Source: Micrococcus terreus (GTDB lineage Bacteria > Actinomycetota > Actinomycetes > Actinomycetales > Micrococcaceae). From it: a stretch of DNA of 64,000 bases. A program made the position numbers and the translations under genes. The stretch lies in NCBI RefSeq assembly GCF_900116905.1, contig NZ_FPCG01000001.1:62001-126000 (forward strand), read 5' to 3'. This document shows positions 8,425 to 16,044 of this stretch, one piece after another. The notes under the pieces are model-generated. The model worked only from the letters and a program-made list of their open reading frames with translations, had not been told where the DNA came from and searched no databases. Every line of letters begins with the position of its first letter. Positions within the stretch are counted from its first letter, which is position 1.

Positions 8425-9834
8425 GTGAGCGCTGCCCCGTCCCGTCCCCTTCGTCTGGCCATCGTCGGCGCAGGACCGGCCGGCGTGTACACGGCAGACC
8501 TGCTGACCAAGGCGGAACGCGAATTCGAGGTCAGCATCGACCTCTTCGACCGCTATCCGGCACCCTATGGGCTGATCCGCTACGGCGTGGCGCCGGACCA
8601 CCCGCGGATCAAGGGCATCGTCAAGGCCCTGCACAAGGTGATGGACCGCGGGGACATCCGTTTCCTGGGCGGCGTGGACTTCGGCACCGACCTGACCCTG
8701 GAGGATCTGCGCCGGCACTATGACGCCGTCGTCTTCTCCACCGGCGCCATCCTGGATGCACCCCTGGACATTCCCGGTGCGGACCTGGACGGGTCCTTCG
8801 GCGCCGCTGACTTCGTCTCCTGGTACGACGGTCACCCGGACGTGCCCCGCGAGTGGCCGCTGAACGCCCGCGAGATCGCGGTGATCGGCAACGGCAACGT
8901 GGCCCTGGACGTGGCACGGATGCTCTCCAAGCACGCCGATGACCTGCTGGTCACCGAGATCCCGGACAACGTCTACCAGGGGCTGAAGGCCTCCCCGGTG
9001 ACCGACGTCCACGTCTTCGGTCGCCGTGGCCCGGCACAGGTGAAGTTCACCCCGCTGGAGCTGCGCGAGCTGGCCCACTCCCGCGACGTGGACATCGTGC
9101 TGTACCCGGAGGACTTCGAGTTCGACGCCGCCTCCGAGGAGGCCGCCTCCACGAACAACCAGATCAAGACCATGGTCAACACCCTGACCAACTGGCTGGT
9201 GGAGGAGCAGGACACCGGAGCCTCCCGCCGCCTGCACCTGCACTTCCTGCAGGCCCCCGTGGAGATCCTGCCCGGCGAGGGCGAGCAGTCCGGTGAGGTC
9301 GCCGGGCTGCGCATGGAGCGCATGGAGCTGGACGGCACCGGCGGCGTCACCGGCACCGGTGAGATGATCGACTACCCGGTCCAGGCCGTGTACCGGGCCA
9401 TCGGCTACTTCGGCTCCCCGGTCCCCGGTGTGGCCTTCGACGAGCGCCGCGGCGTGATCGTCAACGAGGCCGGCCGCGTGCTGGACGAGTCCGGGCAGCA
9501 TGTCCCCGGCCTGTACGCCTCCGGGTGGATCAAGCGCGGACCGGTGGGCCTGATCGGCCACACCAAGGGCGATGCCCTGGAGACCATCGGCTGCATGCTC
9601 GAGGACGAGCCGAACCTGTGGACCGCGCAGGTCCCGGACGAGCAGTCCGTGATCGACCTGCTCGAGCAGCGCGGCGTGGAGTACACCACCTGGGAGGGCT
9701 GGCTGGCGCTGGACGCCCATGAGCTCTCCCTGGGGCAGCAGGCCACGGCCGCCGGTCCGGTTGAGCGCGAGCGCGTCAAGGTGGTGCCCCGCGAGGAGAT
9801 GACGCGGATCAGCCGCGAGGCCCACTCCGGCTGA
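8425..9834 (+). CDS. fprA: Ferredoxin/NADP reductase (FprA type)
   Basis: A 469-residue flavoprotein of the adrenodoxin-reductase-like FprA family, which moves electrons between NADPH and ferredoxin in the cytoplasm. The FAD-binding motif GAGPAGVYTADLL lies near residues 15-27 and the NADP-binding motif VIGNGNVALDVARML near residues 153-167. The family signature PYGLIRYGVAPDH is at about 48-60 and a C-terminal GWIKRGPVGLIG segment contacts FAD. Length matches the family. The GTG start is preceded by GAAGGAAC as RBS. It stands alone, with its own -10 at 8358 and the leaderless htpX downstream. Confidence 0.93.
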   Translation: MSAAPSRPLRLAIVGAGPAGVYTADLLTKAEREFEVSIDLFDRYPAPYGLIRYGVAPDHPRIKGIVKALHKVMDRGDIRFLGGVDFGTDLTLEDLRRHYDAVVFSTGAILDAPLDIPGADLDGSFGAADFVSWYDGHPDVPREWPLNAREIAVIGNGNVALDVARMLSKHADDLLVTEIPDNVYQGLKASPVTDVHVFGRRGPAQVKFTPLELRELAHSRDVDIVLYPEDFEFDAASEEAASTNNQIKTMVNTLTNWLVEEQDTGASRRLHLHFLQAPVEILPGEGEQSGEVAGLRMERMELDGTGGVTGTGEMIDYPVQAVYRAIGYFGSPVPGVAFDERRGVIVNEAGRVLDESGQHVPGLYASGWIKRGPVGLIGHTKGDALETIGCMLEDEPNLWTAQVPDEQSVIDLLEQRGVEYTTWEGWLALDAHELSLGQQATAAGPVERERVKVVPREEMTRISREAHSG

Positions 9835-9870
9835 GTGCGGCCCTGCGCCGCTGGTGCGGTGCTCGCGATC

Positions 9871-9876
9871 TAGGGT
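9871..9876 (+). promoter_or_regulatory. -10 element of leaderless htpX
   Basis: TAGGGT, 6 nt before the ATG at 9883, which leaves no room for an RBS; transcription is expected to start at or next to the A of ATG. Confidence 0.6.
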
Positions 9877-9882
9877 GGTGGC

Positions 9883-10752
9883 ATGCATCGTCACCACAAC
9901 GGCCTGAAGACCGCCCTGCTCTTCGCCGCCCTGTTCGGGATCCTGCTGGCCATCGGCGGGCTGATCGCCGCGGGCACCGGCAGCTCGACCTGGATCTGGA
10001 TCTTCGCACTGATCGGCCTGGCCACCACGGCCTACAGCTATTGGAACAGTGACAAGATCGCCATCCGGTCGATGCGGGCCTACCCGGTCACCGAGCAGGA
10101 GCAGCCGGAGATGTTCCGGATCGTGCAGGAGCTCTCCGCGCAGGCCGGCCAGCCGATGCCGCGCCTGTATGTCGCACCGACGCCGTCCCCGAACGCCTTC
10201 GCCACCGGTCGGAATCCGCAGCACTCAGCGGTGTGCTGCACGGAGGGGATCCTGCGCATGCTCAATGCCCGGGAGCTGCGCGGAGTCCTGGGCCATGAGC
10301 TGATGCACGTCTACAACCGGGACATCCTGACCTCGTCCGTGGCCACCGCTGTGGCAGGACTGATCACCTCGGTGGCGCAGTTCCTGATGTTCTTCGGTGG
10401 CGGACGGGGCCAGCGCAACGTCAACCCATTGGCGATGATCGCCCTGGCCCTGCTGGCACCGCTGGCCGCCTCCCTGGTGCAGATGGCCATCTCCCGGACC
10501 CGGGAGTACGACGCGGACGAGGACGGGGCCCAGCTGACGGGTGACCCGCTGGCGCTGGCCTCGGCGCTGTACAAACTTGAGCACGGCGTGCAGGCGGCGC
10601 CGCTGCCGCAGGAGCAGCGGCTCGTCAACGCCTCCCACCTGATGATCGCCAACCCGTTCCGGAATCCGAAGGCGATGTTCTCCACCCATCCGCCGATGGC
10701 CGACCGGATCCAGCGGCTCGAGGGCATGGCCCGGGCGCTGGGCCAGCACTGA
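9883..10752 (+). CDS. htpX: Membrane zinc metalloprotease HtpX
   Basis: A 289-residue M48-family protease that degrades misfolded membrane proteins. Two N-terminal membrane segments lie at about 12-52 (LLFAALFGILLAIGGLIAAG and the following helix). The zinc-binding HELMH is at about 138-142, two more membrane helices follow at about 150-205, and the third zinc ligand lies in the SRTREYDADEDG segment. Length equals the family norm. The gene appears leaderless. A 12-bp hairpin at 10775 ends it, convergent with the next minus-strand gene. Confidence 0.95.
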   Translation: MHRHHNGLKTALLFAALFGILLAIGGLIAAGTGSSTWIWIFALIGLATTAYSYWNSDKIAIRSMRAYPVTEQEQPEMFRIVQELSAQAGQPMPRLYVAPTPSPNAFATGRNPQHSAVCCTEGILRMLNARELRGVLGHELMHVYNRDILTSSVATAVAGLITSVAQFLMFFGGGRGQRNVNPLAMIALALLAPLAASLVQMAISRTREYDADEDGAQLTGDPLALASALYKLEHGVQAAPLPQEQRLVNASHLMIANPFRNPKAMFSTHPPMADRIQRLEGMARALGQH

Positions 10753-10774
10753 CCGGACACCCCCAGCACGACGA

Positions 10775-10805
10775 CGGCGCCTCACCTTCTGCAGGTGAGG
10801 CGCCG
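10775..10805. terminator. Bidirectional terminator between htpX and a minus-strand gene
   Basis: CGGCGCCTCACC (10775-10786) pairs perfectly with GGTGAGGCGCCG (10794-10805) across a 7-nt loop; it lies between convergent genes. Confidence 0.75.
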
Positions 10806-10824
10806 TGCGCTGTGGAGACAGGGA

Positions 10825-11301
10825 TCAGGCGGCGTGGGACCCTGCCAAGGTGCCGCCCATGCGCTGCCAGGCTGCCACCAGGTGGTCCTTGACGTCTTCG
10901 TTCTTCAGCTTGTCCGCGGCCACCTCGGCCTCGTGGATGGCGTCGTCGGCGTCCTGCCGTGCCTTCTTCAACGCCGCGCGATCCTCGTCGCTCTGCCCGG
11001 ACACCGGTCCCAGTGAGGCCAGCTGCTCCTCGACGCGCCGCTGCTCCTCGGCGATCCGGCGCAGCCGGGCCGGCTCCATCAGGGTCTCCACGAAGGCCGG
11101 GTGCACCATCAGGCCACGGCGGATGTCGATCCCGTGGCGCAGGGCCGCGGCCAGGACGTCCGAGGGCTGGATTCCCGCGGGTGCCGGCGTCCACGCCAGC
11201 CGGGCCGGGTCGCGACCGTCTCGGCGCTCCATGACCTTGATCGCGCCGAGATCGTGCGAGGTCATCAGGACGGTGGCGTCGGGTTCGATCAGGTACATCA
11301 T
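10825..11301 (-). CDS. Hypothetical protein, charged helical C-terminus
   Basis: A 158-residue protein that I do not recognise. It begins MMYLIEPDATVLMTSHDL, with a basic central part (residues 25-85) and a Glu/Lys/Ala-rich, probably helical region (about 80-140). No membrane segment, signal peptide or catalytic motif is visible. Codon third positions are strongly G/C, as in its neighbours, so it looks coding. It lies 68 nt downstream of the YajQ-type gene on the same strand and may be cotranscribed. The start could be either of two adjacent ATGs; GGAAGGA lies about 12-13 nt upstream. Confidence 0.6.
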   Translation of the reverse strand: MMYLIEPDATVLMTSHDLGAIKVMERRDGRDPARLAWTPAPAGIQPSDVLAAALRHGIDIRRGLMVHPAFVETLMEPARLRRIAEEQRRVEEQLASLGPVSGQSDEDRAALKKARQDADDAIHEAEVAADKLKNEDVKDHLVAAWQRMGGTLAGSHAA

Positions 11302-11369
11302 GCCGGGGGTCCGGTCCTTCCGGGAGGGGACACCGGGGGTGGCCCGGTGAGGGGAGAGTGGGGCAGGGG

Positions 11370-11858
11370 TCAGCGGAAGTTGACGAACTGCAGGTCCGCG
11401 TCCTCGAAGTCCTTGAGCATGGCGATCACCGACTGCAGGTCGTCACGGGACTTGGAGGAGACGCGCAGCTCATCGCCCTGGATATTGGCCTTGACGGACT
11501 TGGGGCCCTCATCGCGGATCAGCTTGGTGATCTTCTTGGCGGTGGGCTGGTCGATGCCCTCCTTGATGGAGGCCTCCAGACGGAACTCCTTGCCGGAGGG
11601 GAAAGGCTCACCCAGATCCAGGGACTTCAGGGAGATTCCGCGCTTGACGAGCTTGGACTCGAAGACGTCCAGCACGGCCTTGACCCGTTCCTCGGAGTTG
11701 GCCTTCATCAGCACCTTCTCACCGCTGAAGTCGATCTCGGCGCCCACACCCTTGAAGTCGTAGCGCTGGGCGATCTCCTTCTGGGCCTGGTTCAGCGCGT
11801 TGCTGACCTCCTGCTTGTCCACCTTGCTGACGACGTCAAAGGTCGAATCGCTGGCCAT
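11370..11858 (-). CDS. yajQ: YajQ/UPF0234-family nucleotide-binding protein
   Basis: A 162-residue protein of the YajQ family (two ferredoxin-like domains). In some bacteria it binds c-di-GMP or nucleotides; its role here is not established. It begins [18 protein letters not shown] and shows family stretches such as [16 protein letters not shown] and [14 protein letters not shown], with a C-terminus DLQFVNFR. I placed the start at the ATG at 11858, 13 codons inside the longest open frame, because GGAGAA precedes it and homologues begin there. Length equals the usual 160-165 residues. Confidence 0.93.
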   Translation of the reverse strand: MASDSTFDVVSKVDKQEVSNALNQAQKEIAQRYDFKGVGAEIDFSGEKVLMKANSEERVKAVLDVFESKLVKRGISLKSLDLGEPFPSGKEFRLEASIKEGIDQPTAKKITKLIRDEGPKSVKANIQGDELRVSSKSRDDLQSVIAMLKDFEDADLQFVNFR

Positions 11859-11958
11859 GGTTCTCCTTCTCGGCTCGGTCGGGGCAGCCGGGCGCACCGG
11901 CTGGCATCGTTCTGCTGTCAGCCTACCGTCGCCGTCCCGGACGGGGGAGCCGACGGAT

Positions 11959-11988
11959 TTCCAGATCGGGCTCAGCCTGCGCTACAGT
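11959..11988 (+). promoter_or_regulatory. Probable promoter of tRNA-Tyr
   Basis: TTCCAG (11959-11964), an 18-bp spacer and TACAGT (11983-11988), about 68 nt before the tRNA. The -35 is weak; the -10 is good. Confidence 0.4.
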
Positions 11989-12055
11989 AGGGAGTCGCTT
12001 GACGGGCGAGCGCGGGATGTCCCCTGGACGGAACGCGATCCCTGGAGAGTTCCCC

Positions 12056-12137
12056 GGCAGATTACCCGAGCGGCCAAAGGGGGCTGACTGTAAATCAGCT
12101 GGCATTGCCTACGGGGGTTCGAATCCCTCATCTGCCA
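12056..12137 (+). tRNA. tRNA-Tyr (GTA)
   Basis: A full cloverleaf of 82 nt: acceptor GGCAGAT/ATCTGCC, anticodon stem GCTGA/TCAGC around CTGTAAA (anticodon GTA), a long variable arm as in bacterial tRNA-Tyr, and TTCGAAT in the T-loop. Discriminator A; CCA is not encoded (ACAC follows). Confidence 0.96.
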
Positions 12138-12145
12138 CACCGCCT

Positions 12146-12181
12146 GAAGAATGCGGGAGCCACACGGCTTCCGCATTCTTC
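12146..12181 (+). terminator. Terminator after tRNA-Tyr
   Basis: GAAGAATGCGGGAGCC (12146-12161) pairs with GGCTTCCGCATTCTTC (12166-12181) over 16 positions with one G-T wobble and an ACAC loop. Confidence 0.8.
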
Positions 12182-12223
12182 GCATCTGGGCGGACTGTTC
12201 CCACCGATGATCCAGGAGTTCTG

Positions 12224-12355
12224 ATGCGTCAGCTCACCGCACTCCAGCCGTTCGGCCTCGCCGCACGGCTGACGGGCGAGCGCTCGCACCTGGTCGAGCT
12301 GAAGGCCCAGCCTCAGCCTTCTCCGGCATGTCATCGGCAGGGAGCCGAGACCTGA
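12224..12355 (+). CDS. Possible small ORF (43 aa) upstream of rtcB
   Basis: ATG with an RBS-like CAGGAG 5-6 nt upstream opens a 43-codon frame ending in TGA. The first 30 codons have almost exclusively G or C in third positions (MRQLTALQPFGLAARLTGER begins the peptide), which looks coding; the last third is less clear. No similarity is recognised and there is no signal or membrane segment. It could be a leader peptide, an independent small protein or chance. It occupies the 403-bp stretch between tRNA-Tyr and rtcB, which otherwise holds hairpins at 12395-12426 and 12436-12454. Confidence 0.35.
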   Translation: MRQLTALQPFGLAARLTGERSHLVELKAQPQPSPACHRQGAET

Positions 12356-12394
12356 CTCAGGACATCTGTGCCTCGCAGGGGCATTGACCTGACA

Positions 12395-12426
12395 GAGCGT
12401 CTCGAACCCACCGGTTCGGGACGCTC
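12395..12426 (+). terminator. 14-bp hairpin between the small ORF and rtcB
   Basis: GAGCGTCTCGAACC pairs with GGTTCGGGACGCTC (one T-G wobble) across a CACC loop. No T-run follows. It may terminate the upstream transcript or be part of the rtcB leader, where a second 7-bp hairpin (CAGGGAG/CTCCCTG, 12436-12454) follows. Confidence 0.5.
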
Positions 12427-12540
12427 AGCTGCTTCCAGGGAGGGAGACTCCCTGTCTCAGGCACCGCATCCCGGACCTTCACCGGTCCTCAGCACCAGCT
12501 GGGACCGCCTGCACCACCTGAAGGAAAGGACTCCACCGTT

Positions 12541-13707
12541 GTGGAACACATCAACCGGAGGCTCGTGAACTGGGCCTCCATCCTGGATGAGAAGACTCGC
12601 GACCAGGCGATCGCCACCTCGCAGCTGCCCTTCATCCACCCTCACCTGGCCCTGATGCCCGATGCCCACCTGGGCAAGGGCGCGACCGTCGGATCGGTCA
12701 TCCCCACTCTGGGGACCATCATCCCGGCGGCGGTGGGCGTGGACATCGGCTGCGGCATGATCGCCGTGCGCACCCAGTTCGCCCGTGACGACCTGCCCTC
12801 AGAGCGCACCAGCGTGCGCGAGGCGATCGAGCGCGCCATCCCTCTCTCGGCCGGCGGCTACAACCGGAAGGTCGTGGCCACGGCCGCACCGCGGATCGCC
12901 GAGCTGGAGGCACTCGCCGAGCAGGCTGGCTTCGATCCCTCCTCCTACGCCGGGCACTGGCGCGTCCAGCTGGGATCGCTGGGCTCGGGGAACCACTTCA
13001 TCGAGATCTCCCTGGACGAGCAGGACCGGGTCTGGACCTTCCTGCACTCAGGGTCGCGGGGAATCGGCAACAAGATCGCCCAGCACCACATCATGGTCGC
13101 GGCTGACGTGGCCCGGCGGTACTGGATCGATCTGCCGGACTCGGACCTGGCCTACCTGGTGGAGGGCACCCCGGAGTTCTCCCGGTACATCCGGGAGCTG
13201 CGGTGGGCCCAGCACTTCGCCCTGCTCAACCGCGAGGAGATGATGGACCGGGTGATCCGTCAGGTCTCCGAATGGGTGGGGACTCCGGTGCAGGAGCAGG
13301 AGCGGATCAACTGCCACCACAACTTCACCGAGTCCGAGAAGCACTTCGGCAAGCAGGTGTGGGTCTCCCGCAAGGGGGCCATCCGAGCCACCGAGGGGGA
13401 GATGGGACTGATCCCCGGCTCCATGGGCGACGCCTCCTACGTGGTGGAGGGCAAGGGCAACCCGGTGTCCCTGAACTCCTCACCCCACGGGGCCGGCCGG
13501 GCCTACTCCCGGTCTGCCGCGCGCAAGGCCTTCACCGTCGAGCAGCTGCGTGAGGCCATGGCGGGGATCGAGTACCGGGACACCGACGCGTTCCTGGACG
13601 AGATCCCGGCGGCCTACAAGCCGATCGACCAGGTGATGGCCGACGCCGCCGACCTGGTCACCGTCCGCCACACCCTGCGGCAGATCGTGAACGTCAAAGG
13701 GGATTGA
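12541..13707 (+). CDS. rtcB: RNA-splicing ligase RtcB
   Basis: A 388-residue GTP- and Mn-dependent RNA ligase that joins 2',3'-cyclic phosphate or 3'-phosphate ends to 5'-OH ends, used in tRNA or other RNA repair. The metal-binding segment GVDIGCGM is near residues 64-71. LGSLGSGNHFIE and FLHSGSRGIGNKI carry further metal ligands, and the guanylylated histidine lies in SSPHGAGRAYSR near residue 315. GTG start with GAAGGAAAGG upstream. It belongs to the shorter RtcB forms. No archease or RtcA gene is adjacent. A 12-bp hairpin follows the stop. Confidence 0.95.
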   Translation: MEHINRRLVNWASILDEKTRDQAIATSQLPFIHPHLALMPDAHLGKGATVGSVIPTLGTIIPAAVGVDIGCGMIAVRTQFARDDLPSERTSVREAIERAIPLSAGGYNRKVVATAAPRIAELEALAEQAGFDPSSYAGHWRVQLGSLGSGNHFIEISLDEQDRVWTFLHSGSRGIGNKIAQHHIMVAADVARRYWIDLPDSDLAYLVEGTPEFSRYIRELRWAQHFALLNREEMMDRVIRQVSEWVGTPVQEQERINCHHNFTESEKHFGKQVWVSRKGAIRATEGEMGLIPGSMGDASYVVEGKGNPVSLNSSPHGAGRAYSRSAARKAFTVEQLREAMAGIEYRDTDAFLDEIPAAYKPIDQVMADAADLVTVRHTLRQIVNVKGD

Positions 13708-13714
13708 GCGCCTG

Positions 13715-13750
13715 TGCCCCTGCCGGATCAGACCATGGCCGGCAGGGGCA
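13715..13750. terminator. Convergent terminator after rtcB
   Basis: TGCCCCTGCCGG (13715-13726) pairs perfectly with CCGGCAGGGGCA (13739-13750). The loop contains the stop codon of the opposing gene, so one element serves both transcripts. Confidence 0.75.
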
Positions 13751-14168
13751 TCAGGTCCCACAGCGTGCACAGGGAGTCGTCCTCGGCCCCCATGATCAGC
13801 TGGTAGTAGGCCCAGGCCCAGGCGGTGGCCCCGTTGGTGTCCGGCGGGCAGGGCGGGCAGTCGTCCGGATGGAACCAGCGGCCACCCACGCAGATGAAGT
13901 CGATCTCCAGGGACGTGGTCGTCTCTCGGGGAGGCATCAGCGGCCGCTTCAGGTCCGCCGCCCGGGCGACCGCGTAGAGCTCGGTGGCCGAGCGGTCCAT
14001 CACCAGCCCACAGTCCTCCTCGAAGGCCGCCACCCAGCCCATCGACTCCCGCAGGGCCTGGTCCTGATCCGATCCCGGGACCACCACCAGCACCGTGGCC
14101 CTCCGGCCCGGCATCATCCGCCCCGATCCCTGGGGCCCGTGGTGGTCGGTCATCGCCGTGCTGTCCAT
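13728..14168 (-). CDS. Hypothetical protein, cysteine-containing
   Basis: A 146-residue soluble protein of unknown function. Visible features are a hydrophobic strand ATVLVVVPGSDQDQ near residues 24-37, a Trp/His/Cys-rich segment (GGRWFHPDDCPPCPPDTNG, about 95-113) with two cysteines in a CPPC arrangement, and an acidic C-terminus. CPPC could bind a metal or form a disulfide, but no thioredoxin fold is evident. The ATG at 14168 has GGAG 8-9 nt upstream; another ATG lies 5 codons inside. It converges on rtcB, sharing the terminator. Confidence 0.55.
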   Translation of the reverse strand: MDSTAMTDHHGPQGSGRMMPGRRATVLVVVPGSDQDQALRESMGWVAAFEEDCGLVMDRSATELYAVARAADLKRPLMPPRETTTSLEIDFICVGGRWFHPDDCPPCPPDTNGATAWAWAYYQLIMGAEDDSLCTLWDLMPLPAMV

Positions 14169-14378
14169 GGTCGTCTCCGTCCGATCGTCCGGCAGGCGAC
14201 CTGATGTCCCCTGTCCATGGGATCGACGCTAAGAACGACTGGGGGCTCTCACCTGCGGCCAGAGCAGGATGTGGATCCTGGGGCTCAGCAGGTCCGCTGT
14301 GGAGGAGGTAACGCCGACGGTCGGAGCCGTCCCGTTCGCTGACTGTGGACACCCCTGACGACGCCCCGGGCGCACCGT

Positions 14379-14384
14379 TAGGGT
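14379..14384 (+). promoter_or_regulatory. -10 element of leaderless thioredoxin gene
   Basis: TAGGGT, 6 nt before the ATG at 14391; no RBS. Confidence 0.6.
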
Positions 14385-14390
14385 GGACGC

Positions 14391-14759
14391 ATGACTACCC
14401 GCGACATCACCGAAGCCGAGTTCGAGCAGGTCCTGACCGAGAACGAGATCGTGCTCGTGGACTTCTGGGCCGAATGGTGCGGACCGTGCAAGCGCTTCGC
14501 CCCCGTCTACGATCAGGTCTCCGCCGACCATGAGGACGTGGTGTTCGGCAAGGTGGACACCGAGGCACAGCCCGGACTGGCGGCCGCCGCCAACATCACC
14601 TCGATCCCCACCCTGATGGCCTTCCGGGACAAGATCCTGGTCTTCGCCCAGCCCGGCGCCATCAACGCCTCCCAGCTCGAGGACCTGGTCACTCAGGTCA
14701 AGGCGCTGGACATGGACGAGGTGCGCGAGAAGATCGCCCAGAACCAGAACGAAGGCTGA
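14391..14759 (+). CDS. trxA: Thioredoxin
   Basis: A 122-residue cytoplasmic disulfide reductase of the thioredoxin fold. The active site WCGPC is near residues 30-34, preceded by VLVDFWAE. The cis-proline segment TSIPTLMAF is near residues 75-83, where many thioredoxins have SIPTL. The C-terminus carries a charged extension of about 15 residues (KIAQNQNEG at the end). It stands alone and appears leaderless; a 7-bp hairpin at 14774 follows. It may be a second thioredoxin beside the trxA of a trxB operon, which is not in the window. Confidence 0.93.
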   Translation: MTTRDITEAEFEQVLTENEIVLVDFWAEWCGPCKRFAPVYDQVSADHEDVVFGKVDTEAQPGLAAAANITSIPTLMAFRDKILVFAQPGAINASQLEDLVTQVKALDMDEVREKIAQNQNEG

Positions 14760-14773
14760 CCTCGCCTTCCACG

Positions 14774-14796
14774 GCCTGCGCCCGACTGACGCAGGC
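14774..14796 (+). terminator. Terminator after thioredoxin gene
   Basis: GCCTGCG and CGCAGGC arms (7 bp) around a 9-nt loop, 15 nt after the stop. A second stem, CCGCTGA/TCAGCGG at 14828-14860, serves the opposing glycosylase gene. Confidence 0.5.
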
Positions 14797-14853
14797 TCCA
14801 CACTGACGTATCCGGCCGGCCCCGCCGCCGCTGACCGCCCCACCGGGACGGGC

Positions 14854-15933
14854 TCAGCGGCCGCGGTGGTCGGCCGGAGTCAGTCGCGGCCCGAATCGGG
14901 CGGGCCGGAAGCCGGAGAGCCCGATCAGCCGCACCACCCGCTGACGGTGTCCGACCCAGGGCCGCAGCAGGGCCAGCATGCCGGCGTCATCGGTCCGGCG
15001 GCCGGTCAGGGCCTCTCCCACGTGGTGGGCCAGATGGTAGTCGCCCACCGCCACCAGGTCAGCGGACCCGTGCGTGCGCTGCAGCGCCTCGGCCACCGTC
15101 CACGCCCCGATGCCCGGCACCGCCTGCAGCACTCGACCCAGCTCCGCGGCGGCATCCACTCGGTGCGACCCTGCGGTGCGACCATGCCGGTCCAGGGTCT
15201 GAGCCCGCGCGGCCACCTGCACCATGGCCCTGGACTGGCCGGGCTGGACCCACCCGGCATGCCACTGCCAGCTCGGGATCAGCCGCACCGCCTCAGCGCG
15301 CGGGGCCATCAGCATCCCCGCGGGCGCCGGGTCCGGAGCAGGCTCGCCGAACGTCCGCACCAGCCACCGCCACCCGGCCCGGGCCTGATCGTGCGTGACC
15401 TTCTGCTCCAGCACCACCGTGAACAGCTGATCCACCAGCCGACCGGTCGCCGGCAGCCGCAGGCCCGGGTGGGTCCGGCGCACGCGCACCACGGAGGAGG
15501 GCAGCGCCCGTGACCACCCCGCACTCCCGTGCCGCTGCGAGGTGAGCAGGTCATCGAAAACCGGCCAGCCGTCGTCGGGAAGTCCCAGCAGTGCGGGCGC
15601 AGACCGGATGGCCGCGTCCGCGCCGGGACCCCATGCCATCACGTGGACCGGACCGGGGACCAGGGGAGAGGGCGCCGGGCGGACCAGGACGGTGACCGGC
15701 AGGGCCGGGGCGGTGGGATCGTCCGGATCCGGCTGGCGGTGGCAGAGCCAGACGCCGTCCGGCCGGGACTGGACGGTGGGATCAGCATGACCGCGTTGCA
15801 GGACGCCCAGGGTCAGGCGCACATCCACCGGGACGCCCGGCTCCAGCACCGCCTGGGCGTCCGGGGTCGGCAGCGCACCCAGGACAGTGGGGGAGGTGCC
15901 CGCAGGGTCGCCGGGTCGCTGGAGGCTGCTCAC
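14854..15933 (-). CDS. DNA-3-methyladenine glycosylase (AlkA-like, HhH-GPD)
   Basis: A 359-residue base-excision repair enzyme that removes alkylated bases. The helix-hairpin-helix is at LQAVPGIGAWTVAEALQR and is followed by the GPD region with the catalytic Asp in VAVGDYHLAHH, near residues 288-322. The N-terminal half (about 1-170) is proline-rich and carries the degenerate AlkA-type domain. GTG start. It is divergent from cystathionine beta-synthase with about 110 bp between. One exact copy of the GCCGTCGTCGGGAA repeat lies in the coding region and encodes part of LPDDG. Confidence 0.88.
   Translation of the reverse strand: MSSLQRPGDPAGTSPTVLGALPTPDAQAVLEPGVPVDVRLTLGVLQRGHADPTVQSRPDGVWLCHRQPDPDDPTAPALPVTVLVRPAPSPLVPGPVHVMAWGPGADAAIRSAPALLGLPDDGWPVFDDLLTSQRHGSAGWSRALPSSVVRVRRTHPGLRLPATGRLVDQLFTVVLEQKVTHDQARAGWRWLVRTFGEPAPDPAPAGMLMAPRAEAVRLIPSWQWHAGWVQPGQSRAMVQVAARAQTLDRHGRTAGSHRVDAAAELGRVLQAVPGIGAWTVAEALQRTHGSADLVAVGDYHLAHHVGEALTGRRTDDAGMLALLRPWVGHRQRVVRLIGLSGFRPARFGPRLTPADHRGR
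15568..15581 (+). repeat. GCCGTCGTCGGGAA repeat, exact
   Basis: Inside the AlkA-like gene. One of six exact copies in the window. Confidence 0.7.
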
Positions 15934-16031
15934 CGCATGATGGTCTCACGCGCGGCGGACAGGATTCCGCGCTGGGCGGACGAACGTGACCTGCTGTGGC
16001 CTCGGACTGCTGTGGTGTCCGGGGTCGCCGG

Positions 16032-16037
16032 TACCGT
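16032..16037 (+). promoter_or_regulatory. -10-like element before cystathionine beta-synthase
   Basis: TACCGT, 7 nt before the ATG at 16045; no RBS, hence probably leaderless. Confidence 0.45.
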
Positions 16038-16044
16038 GGGGGCC

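Noticed and set aside
8086-10224. A minus-strand open frame of about 712 codons opposite fprA and htpX
   Set aside because: It crosses the fprA-htpX boundary and a promoter, with no RBS or recognisable domain; antisense shadow.
12395-12454. Hairpins before rtcB considered as a known riboswitch
   Set aside because: Two simple stems without the conserved cores of any riboswitch I know; kept only as hairpins.
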